The notes under the pieces were generated by a model. The model worked only from the letters and a program-made list of their open reading frames with translations, was not told the origin of the DNA and ran no database searches. This document shows, piece by piece, positions 1 to 7,664 of a stretch of DNA of 13,705 nt. This DNA comes from an uncultured Filifactor sp. (lineage in GTDB: Bacteria > Bacillota > Clostridia > Peptostreptococcales > Filifactoraceae). The number at the start of each line of letters is the position of its first letter. The first letter of the stretch is position 1. A program made the position numbers and the translations under genes. The stretch is from assembly GCA_947254385.1 (NCBI GenBank), contig CAMYCP010000015.1, positions 1 through 13,705 on the forward strand, written 5' to 3'.

Positions 1-49
1 GAGTTAGTTTAGTTCCAACTCTGGTTTTAGGTCCAACTTTTTGGGGTCA
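1..49. mobile_element. Probable terminus of an IS3-family insertion sequence, running off the left edge
   Basis: The plus strand ends a block with GTCCAACTTTTTGGGGTCA. Read from the other strand this is TGACCCCAAAAAGTTGGAC, which has the TG...CA tip and the CCCCAAAAGTT core that I associate with terminal inverted repeats of IS3-family (IS150-type) elements. No transposase sequence is visible because the window starts here. The element would extend leftward, with its end only about 40 bp beyond the mnmG stop codon. The assignment rests on recall of terminal sequences only. A chance resemblance or another repeat is possible. Confidence 0.4.
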
Positions 50-55
50 CCTTAT

Positions 56-90
56 CGGCAAAAAAAATGCTGAAATAGCCGTTTTTTTTT
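56..90. terminator. Weak bidirectional terminator-like hairpin after mnmG
   Basis: A short GCT/AGC stem with loop GAAAT is flanked by an A8 tract on one side and a T9 tract on the other, so A-U pairing extends the stem. CGGC at 56-59 and GCCG at 78-81 offer an alternative pairing. It lies directly downstream of the mnmG stop on the minus strand, where a terminator is expected. The GC part is short, so efficiency is uncertain. Confidence 0.4.
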
Positions 91-1963
91 ATTTTTTGAG
101 ACGTTTAAGGTATATAAGAAGTACCGTGATATCGGCAGGGCTTACTCCTGAGATACGTGACGCTTGACCGATGTTTAAAGGTTTGATGTCGTTAAGTTTT
201 TGTACAGCCTCCAGCCTCAATCCCGAAATTGATTTATAATCAATATCTTGAGGAATCATGCGTTTTTCAAGTTTTCTAAAAGAATCCACCTCCGCCGTCT
301 GCTTTTTGATATACCCCTCGTATTTGGCTGTAATCTCCGCCTCTTTTTCGACATCTTTCGGCAAATCGACGGTCTTGCCTATGGCTTTCAAATTTTTGTA
401 ATTTACGCCGGGACGTTTTAAAGCGTCATAAATGGACATGGTATTGTTGAGTTTATCGAAATTTTGTGTTTCCAAAATCGGATTTATTTCGTCGGGATGC
501 AATTTTTCGTGCTTAATTCTGTAAATTTCATCATCTATCATCGTTTTACGTTTTTTAAATTTTTCGTATCTGATTTTATCCACCAGACCGATTTCATACC
601 CGATTTCCGTAAGGCGCAAATCCGCATTGTCCTGGCGCAAAAGCAACCTGTATTCCGCGCGTGACGTCATCATGCGGTACGGCTCGTTAGTGCCTTTGGT
701 AACCAAATCATCTATCAGTACGCCGATATACGCCGTCGCCCTGTCCAAAATGAGCGGGTCTTTATTATCTATCAGCATCACGGCATTTATTCCGGCGATT
801 AAACCTTGCGCCGCCGCCTCCTCGTAACCGCTCGTACCGTTGAACTGTCCCGCACTGAACAGACCGTTTATGCCGATTATCTCAAGTGAGGGCTTGAGGC
901 GTAAAGGGTCGATACAATCATACTCTATGGCGTAAGCCGGACGCATCATTCGGCAATGCTCCAGACCTATAACCGTGCGGTACATCTCAAGTTGCACTTC
1001 GTAAGCTAAAGAAGTGGAAAAACCTTGAATATAGTACTCCTTAGTGTCAAGCCCCTCCGGTTCCACGAAAAATTGATGGCTCTCCTTATCCTTAAATCGG
1101 ATGACCTTATCTTCTATGGACGGGCAGTAACGAGGCCCCTGCCCGTGAATATATCCGCCGTACATAGCGGAACGCCCGATATTGTTTAAAATTATCTCAT
1201 GCGTCCTTTTTGTAGTGCGTGTAAGATAACAGGCAATTTGATTTTTTTTGTCGTAATCGTCATTTAAAAACGAAAACGGTTCAATAATTTCATCTCCCGG
1301 CTGAATAACCATCTTTTCAAAATTTATACTGTCCTTGTGAACCCTCGCCGGCGTTCCGGTTTTAAAACGCCTCAGAGGTAAACCCATACTCATCAGCGAA
1401 TCCGTCAAAAAAGTTGCGGGAAGTTGACCTAAAGGGCCAGAACTGAAATTCACCTCACCTATGAAAACTTTACCGTTTAAATACACACCCGTGGATAAAA
1501 TAACCGTCTTTGTCTCATATTCACAGTTAAGTTTCGTCCTTATGCCCTTTACGCTATCACCTGTAACGATAATCTCCGTGACCTCGTCCATAATGATATC
1601 CAAATTTTCGGTATTTTCGAGCGTCGCTTTCATTGTACGATGATAAAGCTGCTTATCCTCCTGCACACGTAAAGACTGTACGGCAGGGCCTTTAGAGGCG
1701 TTCAGCGTACGGCTCTGAATCATGCACCTATCCGCACAAACTCCCATTTCACCGCCCAAAGCGTCGATTTCCTTCACGAGCTGACTTTTGCCCGTACCGC
1801 CTATAGCGGGATTACACGGCATATTAGCAATAGCATCTAAAGATAAAGTTACAAGCAAAGTCTTTTTTTGAAGTCTTGCCGCGGCGAGCGCCGCCTCACA
1901 ACCGGCATGCCCCGCACCCACAACAACAACATCATAAGCACCCGCATTAAAAAAAAGTTGCAT
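89..1963 (-). CDS. mnmG: tRNA uridine-5-carboxymethylaminomethyl synthesis enzyme MnmG (GidA)
   Basis: This is the FAD-dependent partner of the MnmE GTPase. Together they install the (carboxymethyl)aminomethyl group on C5 of wobble uridine 34 in tRNAs reading NNA/NNG codons, in the cytoplasm. The start chosen gives 624 residues, the usual family length. It is preceded by AAAGGA six bases upstream, and the FAD-binding GAGHAG lies at residues 16-21. A start 26 codons further upstream (2041) adds an unrelated leader and was rejected. Also visible are [18 protein letters not shown], the [11 protein letters not shown] segment, [18 protein letters not shown], and the [17 protein letters not shown] block typical of MnmG. 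The C-terminal helical domain is complete. mnmE, its usual neighbour, is not in the window. A TATAAT at 2044-2049 (minus strand) may be its -10, but no good -35 accompanies it. Confidence 0.97.
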   Translation of the reverse strand: MQLFFNAGAYDVVVVGAGHAGCEAALAAARLQKKTLLVTLSLDAIANMPCNPAIGGTGKSQLVKEIDALGGEMGVCADRCMIQSRTLNASKGPAVQSLRVQEDKQLYHRTMKATLENTENLDIIMDEVTEIIVTGDSVKGIRTKLNCEYETKTVILSTGVYLNGKVFIGEVNFSSGPLGQLPATFLTDSLMSMGLPLRRFKTGTPARVHKDSINFEKMVIQPGDEIIEPFSFLNDDYDKKNQIACYLTRTTKRTHEIILNNIGRSAMYGGYIHGQGPRYCPSIEDKVIRFKDKESHQFFVEPEGLDTKEYYIQGFSTSLAYEVQLEMYRTVIGLEHCRMMRPAYAIEYDCIDPLRLKPSLEIIGINGLFSAGQFNGTSGYEEAAAQGLIAGINAVMLIDNKDPLILDRATAYIGVLIDDLVTKGTNEPYRMMTSRAEYRLLLRQDNADLRLTEIGYEIGLVDKIRYEKFKKRKTMIDDEIYRIKHEKLHPDEINPILETQNFDKLNNTMSIYDALKRPGVNYKNLKAIGKTVDLPKDVEKEAEITAKYEGYIKKQTAEVDSFRKLEKRMIPQDIDYKSISGLRLEAVQKLNDIKPLNIGQASRISGVSPADITVLLIYLKRLKK

Positions 1964-2217
1964 ACATATCCTTTCATAGAAATATTTTCTAATACTTAAA
2001 GTATCATAAATTGTGTAATCGCAATTAAAAAAACAGGACAACGATTATACAAAAATTTTAAAAATTATGATTTCAAATTTATGAACATAAGTATAATACA
2101 AAAAAAAATATAATAAAATATATTATTTGAAACAATAATAATTAATACTATTATCCGGTAGGAATATCATTTAATTTATTACATCGAACACTTCGATCGT
2201 AATTTTGAATGAAATAA

Positions 2218-2281
2218 GTGTGGGAAGATCTACTAAAGATTTACAGCATTAATGGTTTTTCTATCGATTTTCAGTATAAAC
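2218..2281 (+). repeat. 64-bp intergenic repeat, copy 1 (upstream of ptsI)
   Basis: This copy matches 4135-4198 over 64 bp at roughly 78% by hand alignment with two single-base gaps. Shared blocks in order are GTGTGGGAA, TACTAAA, TTACA, ATTAATG, TTTT, CTATC and GTATAAAC. It lies upstream of the ptsI promoter, so it is not part of the ptsI leader transcript. It is probably a dispersed intergenic repeat. Function is unknown. Confidence 0.65.
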
Positions 2282-2331
2282 CATAAATGTAAAAACCTTT
2301 GAAAATTAAATATTTCTTGACATAAGACAAA

Positions 2332-2360
2332 TTGTCATGGGAAGTTTTTTGTGATATAAT
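2332..2360 (+). promoter_or_regulatory. ptsI promoter (sigma-A type) overlapped by a small palindrome
   Basis: The -35 is TTGTCA (2332-2337), the spacer is 17 bp, and the -10 is TATAAT (2355-2360) preceded by TG one base upstream (extended -10). A near start at about 2367 would leave a leader of roughly 26 nt. The 11-bp palindrome GACAA-A-TTGTC (2326-2336) overlaps the -35. A wider TGACA...TGTCA pair (2318-2337) surrounds it, so an operator is plausible. No regulator can be named. Confidence 0.7.
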
Positions 2361-2392
2361 CAGTTATTATACTTTACGGGAGAAAGTGCAAA

Positions 2393-4027
2393 ATGAAAAA
2401 GTACTTTGGTATAGGCGTATCTTACGGCATAACAATCGGTAAAACCTCCGTTTTAAAATCCGAACTTAAAAAATCGTCAAAGACTTGCGATGCGGACAAA
2501 GAAATAAAAACGGCGTTTAAAGCTGTACAAACCGCACAACTGGAGCTTGAAACCCTACTCGAAACGGAAAATAAAACCGCACGTGATATAATCTCAACAC
2601 ATCTTATGATACTTAAAGACGACACCCTTTTTACCGACATACGAAACTTTATAACAGATGAACATCTAAACGCCGAAAACGCCGTAAAAAAAACATTTGA
2701 AAACTATATAAAAGCCATGGACGCACTTGAAGACCCGTACTTTAGAGAGCGTAAACATGACTTTAAAGACATAATGTCAAGACTTACAGATTTAATAAAC
2801 GCAAAAAAAATTCCCGAAAATCAAAAAAATACAATCCTCGTATCTGATGAAATACTCTTATCCGACATCTTGGATAAAAACATCATAGGCTGCATAACAT
2901 CTCATATAGGTACAACCTCACATAGCGCCATACTCTTGAAAAGCACGGGTAAACCCGCGATATTTTCCGTAAAAGACATACATGATATTCCGGATGGACA
3001 AACCGCCATAATAGACTCATATAAAGGTGAAATCATCATAAATCCCGACGACAAAACACTCGAAAAATACGAAAAATTGAAAAATTCCGTCGCCGTACAC
3101 ATAGATACCGATGAAAACTTAAAAACGAAAGACGGCGTCTTAGTCAAATTATACGCCAACATCTCAAACGCCATAGACCTTGAAAATGCAATCCGTTACA
3201 AAGCGGACGGCATAGGACTCTATCGTACGGAATACCTGTATATAGACAAAAACTCATCGCCGGGCGAAGAAGAACAATACCTTTCTTATAAGGAAGCGGC
3301 GGAAAAAATGCACGGCAAACCCGTCGTTATACGCACCCTCGATGCGGGAGGGGACAAAAACATACCCTACCTTAACATTGAAGACGAAGATAACCCGTTT
3401 TTAGGACTTAGGGCAATAAGACTCTGTCTAAAAAACAAAAGCATATTCAAAACCCAAATAAAAGCCGTTTTAAGAGCCGGCGTACATGGTGAAATAAAAC
3501 TCATGCTCCCGTTTATAACGAATGTGGAAGAAATCTTACAGACAAAAAGTGTGATAGACGAATGCGCCGAAGAACTTAAATCTGCCGGCATTTCTTACAA
3601 AATTCCGAAAATCGGCATAATGGCGGAAACCCCTGCGGTAGCGATATTGGCGGACAAATTTTTGAAATACTCGGATTTTATGAGCATAGGCACCAACGAC
3701 CTCATACAGTACACCACAGCAACCGACCGGACAAACTCCGCCGTAAACTATAACTACACGATATTTAGCCCCGCCGTGATAAAACTTATAATGAACCTTA
3801 AAAAACACGTGCCGGACATCTCCGTATGCGGAGAGACGGCGGGCGATTTAAAAGCCGAACGTCTATTTCTGGCAATAGGCATAAACAAATTCTCGGTAAC
3901 GCCAGCCCTCATACCCGAAATAAGAAAACACATAAAAACTTTTGATACAACCGAACTTAAAAGCCGACTTGAAAAAGCGCTGAAAATGGACACTGTTGAA
4001 GAAATAGAGGAAATATTCGGTAAATAA
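2393..4027 (+). CDS. ptsI: Phosphoenolpyruvate-protein phosphotransferase (PTS enzyme I)
   Basis: Enzyme I takes phosphate from PEP onto a histidine and passes it to HPr, the first step of PTS sugar uptake, in the cytoplasm. The 544-residue protein has the N-terminal HPr-binding/phosphohistidine domain with GTTSHSAI (phospho-acceptor His177), then the PEP-binding barrel. The barrel shows GLYRTEYLY, DAGGDKNIPYL, NPFLGLRAIRL, GIMAETPA, SIGTNDLIQYT and VCGETAGD (catalytic Cys479). It is slightly shorter than the usual 570 or so residues, but no catalytic block is missing. The ATG is preceded by GGGAG about ten bases upstream. No HPr (ptsH) gene or sugar permease lies in the window, so it is probably transcribed alone from the promoter just upstream. 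Ile is often encoded by ATA. Confidence 0.96.
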   Translation: MKKYFGIGVSYGITIGKTSVLKSELKKSSKTCDADKEIKTAFKAVQTAQLELETLLETENKTARDIISTHLMILKDDTLFTDIRNFITDEHLNAENAVKKTFENYIKAMDALEDPYFRERKHDFKDIMSRLTDLINAKKIPENQKNTILVSDEILLSDILDKNIIGCITSHIGTTSHSAILLKSTGKPAIFSVKDIHDIPDGQTAIIDSYKGEIIINPDDKTLEKYEKLKNSVAVHIDTDENLKTKDGVLVKLYANISNAIDLENAIRYKADGIGLYRTEYLYIDKNSSPGEEEQYLSYKEAAEKMHGKPVVIRTLDAGGDKNIPYLNIEDEDNPFLGLRAIRLCLKNKSIFKTQIKAVLRAGVHGEIKLMLPFITNVEEILQTKSVIDECAEELKSAGISYKIPKIGIMAETPAVAILADKFLKYSDFMSIGTNDLIQYTTATDRTNSAVNYNYTIFSPAVIKLIMNLKKHVPDISVCGETAGDLKAERLFLAIGINKFSVTPALIPEIRKHIKTFDTTELKSRLEKALKMDTVEEIEEIFGK

Positions 4028-4134
4028 CATAATTTTTATATCTAAATTTTTTAAAAATGCAGTATGAAATTTTAAACAAAATTTATGACAAGTTATACAT
4101 CAAAAACTTAAGACGTCGTGCTGAACTTAAGCGA

Positions 4135-4198
4135 GTGTGGGAAACCCTTACTAAAACGTTACAAGATTAATGATTTTCTATCAAGTTTCGGTATAAAC
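4135..4198 (+). repeat. 64-bp intergenic repeat, copy 2 (upstream of hisS)
   Basis: This is the partner of the copy before ptsI. It has the same orientation and the same length, and sits about 102 bp before the hisS start (copy 1 sits about 111 bp before ptsI). The 273-bp ptsI-hisS spacer otherwise shows no gene. It also lacks the GGGTGG-ACCRCG element of a T-box leader, so hisS does not appear to be T-box controlled. Confidence 0.65.
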
Positions 4199-4300
4199 AT
4201 CGTAAAATCAATATTTTATTTTTTAGAGGTTCTCTTGTGCAATTTTGTACTATAACAAGACTAAACTTAAAGAAAAATATAAATAAATAAGGAGGAGAAA

Positions 4301-5500
4301 ATGAAACAACTGTCATCCAAACCGGCACGCGGAACGCAGGATTTACTTCCGGAAGATATGAAACTTCGTAACTGGGTAATATCTAAAATTACAGAAGTCT
4401 ACACCTCACGGGGCTACACGCAGATAGAAACGCCCATAATAGAAAACATCGAAAATCTGACCGCAAGCGAAGGCGGCGAAAACTTGAGAATGCTCTTTAA
4501 AATACTTAAACGCGGTGAAAAACTCGACCTTAAAAACATCAAAAGCGAAGACGACTTAACCGACTTAGGATTAAGATTCGATCTTACCCTCCCCTTAAGC
4601 AGATTTTACTCCAACAACTTAAACGAACTTATACGCCCGTTTAAAGCCTTTCAACTCGGCAACGTGTTTAGAGCTGAACGCAACCAAAAAGGCAGATACC
4701 GTCAATTTGTACAATGCGACATCGATACACTTGGAGACTCAAGCTACTTTGCCGAAACTGACCTTTTGATAACCGTACCCGAGGCACTCTACAACATCGG
4801 CTTTAAAAACTTCACAATCAAAATCAACGACCGCCGTATATTAAAAGAACTGGTACTTAAATCCGGCTTTGAAGAAGATGACTTCGGCACAATTTGCATA
4901 ACCGCCGACAAACTCGACAAAATCGGACGTGAGGGCGTAATAGCCGAACTTAAAGACAAAGGCTATGATGAAACGAAAGCACAAAAACTGCTGGAAAATT
5001 TAAAAACCCCCTTATCCGAAATAGAGGGCGAATACGCCGAACAAATGTGCCAAATAATAAACACGGTCAAAAACTACTACCCCATAGAATTTGACTCCAC
5101 CCTCGTACGCGGAATGGGCTACTACACCGGCCCCATATTTGAAATAGTGAGCGGTGACTTTAACAGCTCCATTGCAGGTGGCGGAAGATATGACGGCCTT
5201 TTGAACAAATTTACCAAAGAAAGCATACCGGCGGTAGGATTTTCAATCGGATTTGAACGTGTAATAAGCATACTCAAAGAACAAGGCTTTAAAGTCCCGA
5301 CACAAAAAACCGAATATGCGGTACTTTTCGCCGATGAAAAATTGTACGGCTTGGCGCTTAAATTCGCCGATGAACGTATCAAAGAAGGCAACATTGCCTC
5401 AATTTACAAAATCAAACCCAACCGCATCGGTAAAGAAGTCGCAACATTTAAAAAAGCCGGCTATGAAACACTTGTAATAGATGAAATAAACAAAAATTAA
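4301..5500 (+). CDS. hisS: Histidine--tRNA ligase
   Basis: This is the class II synthetase that charges tRNA-His. At 399 residues it is slightly shorter than the usual ~420, mainly in the C-terminal anticodon domain. Class II motif 2 is seen at FRAERNQKGRYRQ (123-135). The histidine-specific blocks are LVRGMGYYTGPIFE (268-281, catalytic Arg270) and AGGGRYDG (292-299). Motif 3 is AVGFSIGFER (311-320). The retained Arg of RGMGYYTG and the anticodon-domain tail (about 337-399) favour a true HisS over the HisZ regulatory paralogue, and no his biosynthesis genes are adjacent. The start has a strong GGAGGAG site. No convincing promoter or terminator was found around it. Confidence 0.93.
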   Translation: MKQLSSKPARGTQDLLPEDMKLRNWVISKITEVYTSRGYTQIETPIIENIENLTASEGGENLRMLFKILKRGEKLDLKNIKSEDDLTDLGLRFDLTLPLSRFYSNNLNELIRPFKAFQLGNVFRAERNQKGRYRQFVQCDIDTLGDSSYFAETDLLITVPEALYNIGFKNFTIKINDRRILKELVLKSGFEEDDFGTICITADKLDKIGREGVIAELKDKGYDETKAQKLLENLKTPLSEIEGEYAEQMCQIINTVKNYYPIEFDSTLVRGMGYYTGPIFEIVSGDFNSSIAGGGRYDGLLNKFTKESIPAVGFSIGFERVISILKEQGFKVPTQKTEYAVLFADEKLYGLALKFADERIKEGNIASIYKIKPNRIGKEVATFKKAGYETLVIDEINKN

Positions 5501-5564
5501 AATTAAAGTGCTGCAAAAGAATATGTCGGAAAATTAATTCTTTATTAAATACAAATCAAACCGA

Positions 5565-5638
5565 TTTAAATGCAGAGTGTAAGAAACTTTAAAAGACTAT
5601 ACTCAATATTATATTTTTATAACTTTCCTGCATTTAAA
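5565..5638. repeat. Spaced inverted repeat between hisS and ybaB
   Basis: TTTAAATGCAG (5565-5575) and CTGCATTTAAA (5628-5638) are perfect 11-bp inverted arms with 52 bp between them. The arms could form a stem in a hisS 3' transcript, but the long A+T-rich loop and missing T-run argue against a simple terminator. Related TGCA(G/T)TATGAAATTT words occur in two other spacers (about 4056 and 6844). Confidence 0.4.
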
Positions 5639-5698
5639 AACAATTACTTACGCATTTATAATAATTTTATGTAAAATAAAATAACGAAGGAGAATAAA

Positions 5699-6043
5699 AT
5701 GGCAAAAAGAGGCGGATACCCCGGCATGATGCCCGGAAACATGAACAACATGATAAGACAGGTACAAAAAATGCAAAAAGATATGGAAAAAGCGCAGGAA
5801 GACCTTAAAGACAGAGAAGTGGAATCTTCCGTGGGAGGCGGAGCAGTAAAAGTAGTGGCAAACGGACAAAAACGCATCGTGTCCATAAAAATTGACCCCG
5901 AAACCATCGACAAAGACGATCCCGAAATGCTGGAAGATCTTGTACTCACCGCAGTAAATCAAGCACTCGCCGACGCTGAAGAAATGGCGGCGCGTGAACT
6001 TTCCAAATTTACCGGCGGGATGAACATTCCGGGACTGTTTTAA
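5699..6043 (+). CDS. ybaB: YbaB/EbfC-family nucleoid-associated protein
   Basis: This is a small DNA-binding protein that forms dimers with two arms, thought to bind the nucleoid and often encoded with dnaX and recR. The 114-residue product has a Gly/Met-rich N-terminus with [20 protein letters not shown], a long helix typical of the family. The conserved core [22 protein letters not shown] and the [15 protein letters not shown] helix follow. The tail GGMNIPGLF matches the usual glycine-rich ending. AAGGAG lies at a good distance from the ATG. The stop codon overlaps the recR start by one base (TAATG), so the two are co-translated. dnaX is not immediately upstream, unlike in many Bacillota. 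Confidence 0.93.
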   Translation: MAKRGGYPGMMPGNMNNMIRQVQKMQKDMEKAQEDLKDREVESSVGGGAVKVVANGQKRIVSIKIDPETIDKDDPEMLEDLVLTAVNQALADAEEMAARELSKFTGGMNIPGLF

Positions 6044-6642
6044 TGCAACACTACTCAAGCACCATAGACAGATTGATTGCCGAACTTGCAAAACTTCCGG
6101 GCGTCGGCACAAAAACCGCTCAACGCCTTGCGTTTCATATAATATCCTCGCCCATGCCGGAAGTAAAAGCACTGTCGGATTCAATGATTAAAGCTAAAGA
6201 ACAACTAACCTACTGTCACATATGCTGCAACATATCCGACACCGACCCGTGCGGAATCTGCACTTCGCCGAATCGTGACAAAACTACAATATGCGTGGTG
6301 GAAGACCCGCGCGACGTAGCCGCCATGGAACGGGTGCGTGAATACAACGGCAAATACCACGTCCTGCACGGCACACTCTCACCCACACAAGATGCCGGAA
6401 GTGACACCATACGCATAAAAGAACTAATCACACGCCTCTCCGATCCCGACATAAAAGAAGTGATCCTTGCGACCAACACCACCATAGACGGCGAGGCAAC
6501 CGCCATGTATATAGCGCGTATAATAAAAAAAATGGGTATCAAAGTAAGCCGCATAGCACACGGGCTGCCTATAGGTGCAAGCCTCGAATACGCCGACGAC
6601 GTAACCATAACCCGTGCGCTGGAAGGCAGAAGAGAACTGTAA
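6043..6642 (+). CDS. recR: Recombination mediator protein RecR
   Basis: RecR acts with RecO (and RecF) to load RecA onto SSB-coated single-stranded DNA during gap repair. At 199 residues it has the normal length. A helix-hairpin-helix lies at residues 15-30 (LAKLPGVGTKTAQRLA). The four-cysteine zinc site is C58-x2-C61 and C70-x2-C73. The Toprim domain starts with ICVVEDPRD (83-91) and continues with the TLSPTQ and GEATAMYI segments. The ATG overlaps the ybaB stop and has only a weak GGGA upstream, so translation probably depends on coupling. It is the last gene of the pair and is followed by a strong terminator. Confidence 0.97.
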   Translation: MQHYSSTIDRLIAELAKLPGVGTKTAQRLAFHIISSPMPEVKALSDSMIKAKEQLTYCHICCNISDTDPCGICTSPNRDKTTICVVEDPRDVAAMERVREYNGKYHVLHGTLSPTQDAGSDTIRIKELITRLSDPDIKEVILATNTTIDGEATAMYIARIIKKMGIKVSRIAHGLPIGASLEYADDVTITRALEGRREL

Positions 6643-6658
6643 CACAAAATTATAAAAA

Positions 6659-6702
6659 CGCTTATAATTTCATCAAAAATGTTGAAATTATAAGCGCTTT
6701 TC
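6659..6702 (+). terminator. Intrinsic terminator of the ybaB-recR operon
   Basis: A perfect 13-bp stem (CGCTTATAATTTC with GAAATTATAAGCG) and a 12-nt loop are followed by CTTTTCT, starting 17 bp after the recR stop codon. The upstream AAAA can extend the stem into the T-run. Confidence 0.85.
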
Positions 6703-6861
6703 TATTCAATACACAACTCATCTTTATATCCGGTTCATAAGAAATAGAAGTATCAGTTTTAGCTGAATTTTTTTGTAATACAACTTTATTATAAATTCCG
6801 CTTAAGAGTGCATACTGCATTTAAAAAAAATTATGAAAATTTTGCATTATGAAATTTATTT

Positions 6862-6887
6862 GGCAGTGTCAAGTTTTTTGTGTAAAC
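6862..6887 (+). mobile_element. Possible IS256-like terminal repeat or remnant of a small derived element
   Basis: GGCAGTGTCAAG followed by TTTTTTGTGTAAAC resembles the ends of IS256-family elements, which carry a GTGTCAA...TTGTGTAAA pattern. About 120 bp further on, at roughly 7008-7020, TTTTCACAAAA reads as an inverted partner of the inner half (11 of 13 positions by eye), while the outer halves differ. No transposase is present. It could be a decayed MITE-like remnant or a coincidence in A+T-rich DNA. Confidence 0.3.
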
Positions 6888-6959
6888 TCTTTTTAAGCTC
6901 TTGCAAAATTAAATTATGATAAATAATGAACTAACTGATTAAAGCAAGGTTTTGAGTGG

Positions 6960-6983
6960 TTTTCTCCTCCATGGAGGAGAAAA
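6960..6983. repeat. 24-bp perfect palindrome
   Basis: TTTTCTCCTCCA is followed by its exact reverse complement, centred on CCATGG. There is no spacer, and no T-run follows on either strand, so it is not a standard terminator. Each strand contains GGAGGAGAAAA, the same string as the hisS ribosome site, but no coding sequence follows. A dimeric protein site is one possibility. Confidence 0.6.
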
Positions 6984-7111
6984 AAATTTATTAAAACTAT
7001 TCTCAAATTTTCACAAAATTAAAAACCGGCAGCAGAAACGTGGATAAAACGGTAACGTACACAACAAAAGACATTGACATACAACGTACAAGACAAAAAA
7101 ATAAAAAGACA

Positions 7112-7146
7112 ACAAAAACCGACCTCTTTACGAGGCCGGTTTTTGT
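7112..7146. terminator. Strong bidirectional intrinsic terminator
   Basis: ACAAAAACCG-A-CCTC pairs with GAGG-C-CGGTTTTTGT around the loop TTTAC, giving 14 pairs and one A-C mismatch. Plus-strand transcripts end in TTTTTGT. Minus-strand transcripts also meet a T-rich tail (the plus strand upstream is A-rich, about 7092-7111). No plus-strand gene lies between this and the recR terminator. It may therefore end a minus-strand spoVG transcript with a ~520-nt untranslated tail, or mark an unrecognised RNA. Confidence 0.8.
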
Positions 7147-7664
7147 ATCAGTGTTAGAAAAAGGGGTAATGTATGGTAAATTCCGAAAATCGGAAACTTA
7201 TTATAATTTTTGATGTAAAACGAAAGATAATTGATTTTTATACTTACTAAGATTTGTTATACCAAACAATTCACGTTGCAAAGAAAGCGACAACTTAAAC
7301 AAATACACATGGTCTTCCCGTAAAGATTCAATCTATCACGCTTAGATTCAAGCGTTTTATTAACTTCCGTTTTACATGACCGTTTCGTTACAACGACACA
7401 AGAACTGCCGACTGTAGCGAAACGCCGATATTATTTCGGTGGAATCATCTCTCTCACTCCGTTTTATAAACATAGCCGTATTAAAAATTCTGAAACGAAC
7501 CTCTAAAAATTCCATTTAAAAAAGATTGATTTTACAATGTATCAAACTTTATTTTACAAACTGATTTTTATAGATACAATAAGGTGAAAACTGATACTAC
7601 AACTTTTATTCAACTTGTATCATAATCAATGTTTTGTTTTTATTTACAAAAAGTTGTGTACAAA

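Larger units (their letters stand above)
1964..2392. other. Intergenic spacer between divergent mnmG and ptsI
   Basis: This 429-bp A+T-rich spacer has no credible gene. It holds the mnmG leader, one copy of a 64-bp intergenic repeat (2218-2281) and the ptsI promoter (2332-2360). I looked for DnaA boxes because mnmG often lies near oriC, and saw no TTATCCACA-type cluster. Confidence 0.8.
6643..7664. other. One-kilobase gene-free spacer between recR and spoVG
   Basis: No open frame here has a ribosome site and a plausible protein. Contents I can support are the recR terminator (6659-6702), an IS256-like terminal sequence (6862-6887), a 24-bp perfect palindrome (6960-6983), a strong two-way terminator (7112-7146), a small hairpin TTCCGA-aaa-TCGGAA (7181-7195), and an ACGCTT-agattc-AAGCGT inverted repeat (about 7348-7365). 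The stretch 7200-7560 is rich in short imperfect inverted repeats but matches nothing I recognise. Confidence 0.7.

Noticed and set aside
1964..2041. 26-codon upstream extension of mnmG
   Set aside because: It has no ribosome site and no family similarity. The ATG at 1963 has AAAGGA and gives the normal length.
1964..2392. Replication origin beside mnmG
   Set aside because: It is A+T-rich and next to mnmG, but no cluster of DnaA boxes is seen and no dnaA, dnaN, parA or parB is present.
4028..4300. T-box riboswitch before hisS
   Set aside because: There is no GGGTGG-ACC core, no specifier hairpin pattern and no terminator just before the gene.
6216..6647. 143-codon antisense frame over recR
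   Set aside because: It is a shadow of recR codon structure, with no ribosome site and no family resemblance.
7000..7170. Open stretch reading through the 7112-7146 hairpin
   Set aside because: It lacks a start with a ribosome site, and the product is lysine/threonine low-complexity.
7290..7440. Third copy of the 64-bp intergenic repeat in reverse
   Set aside because: Only a TCTTCCC-like word is shared. The ordered blocks of the other two copies are absent.
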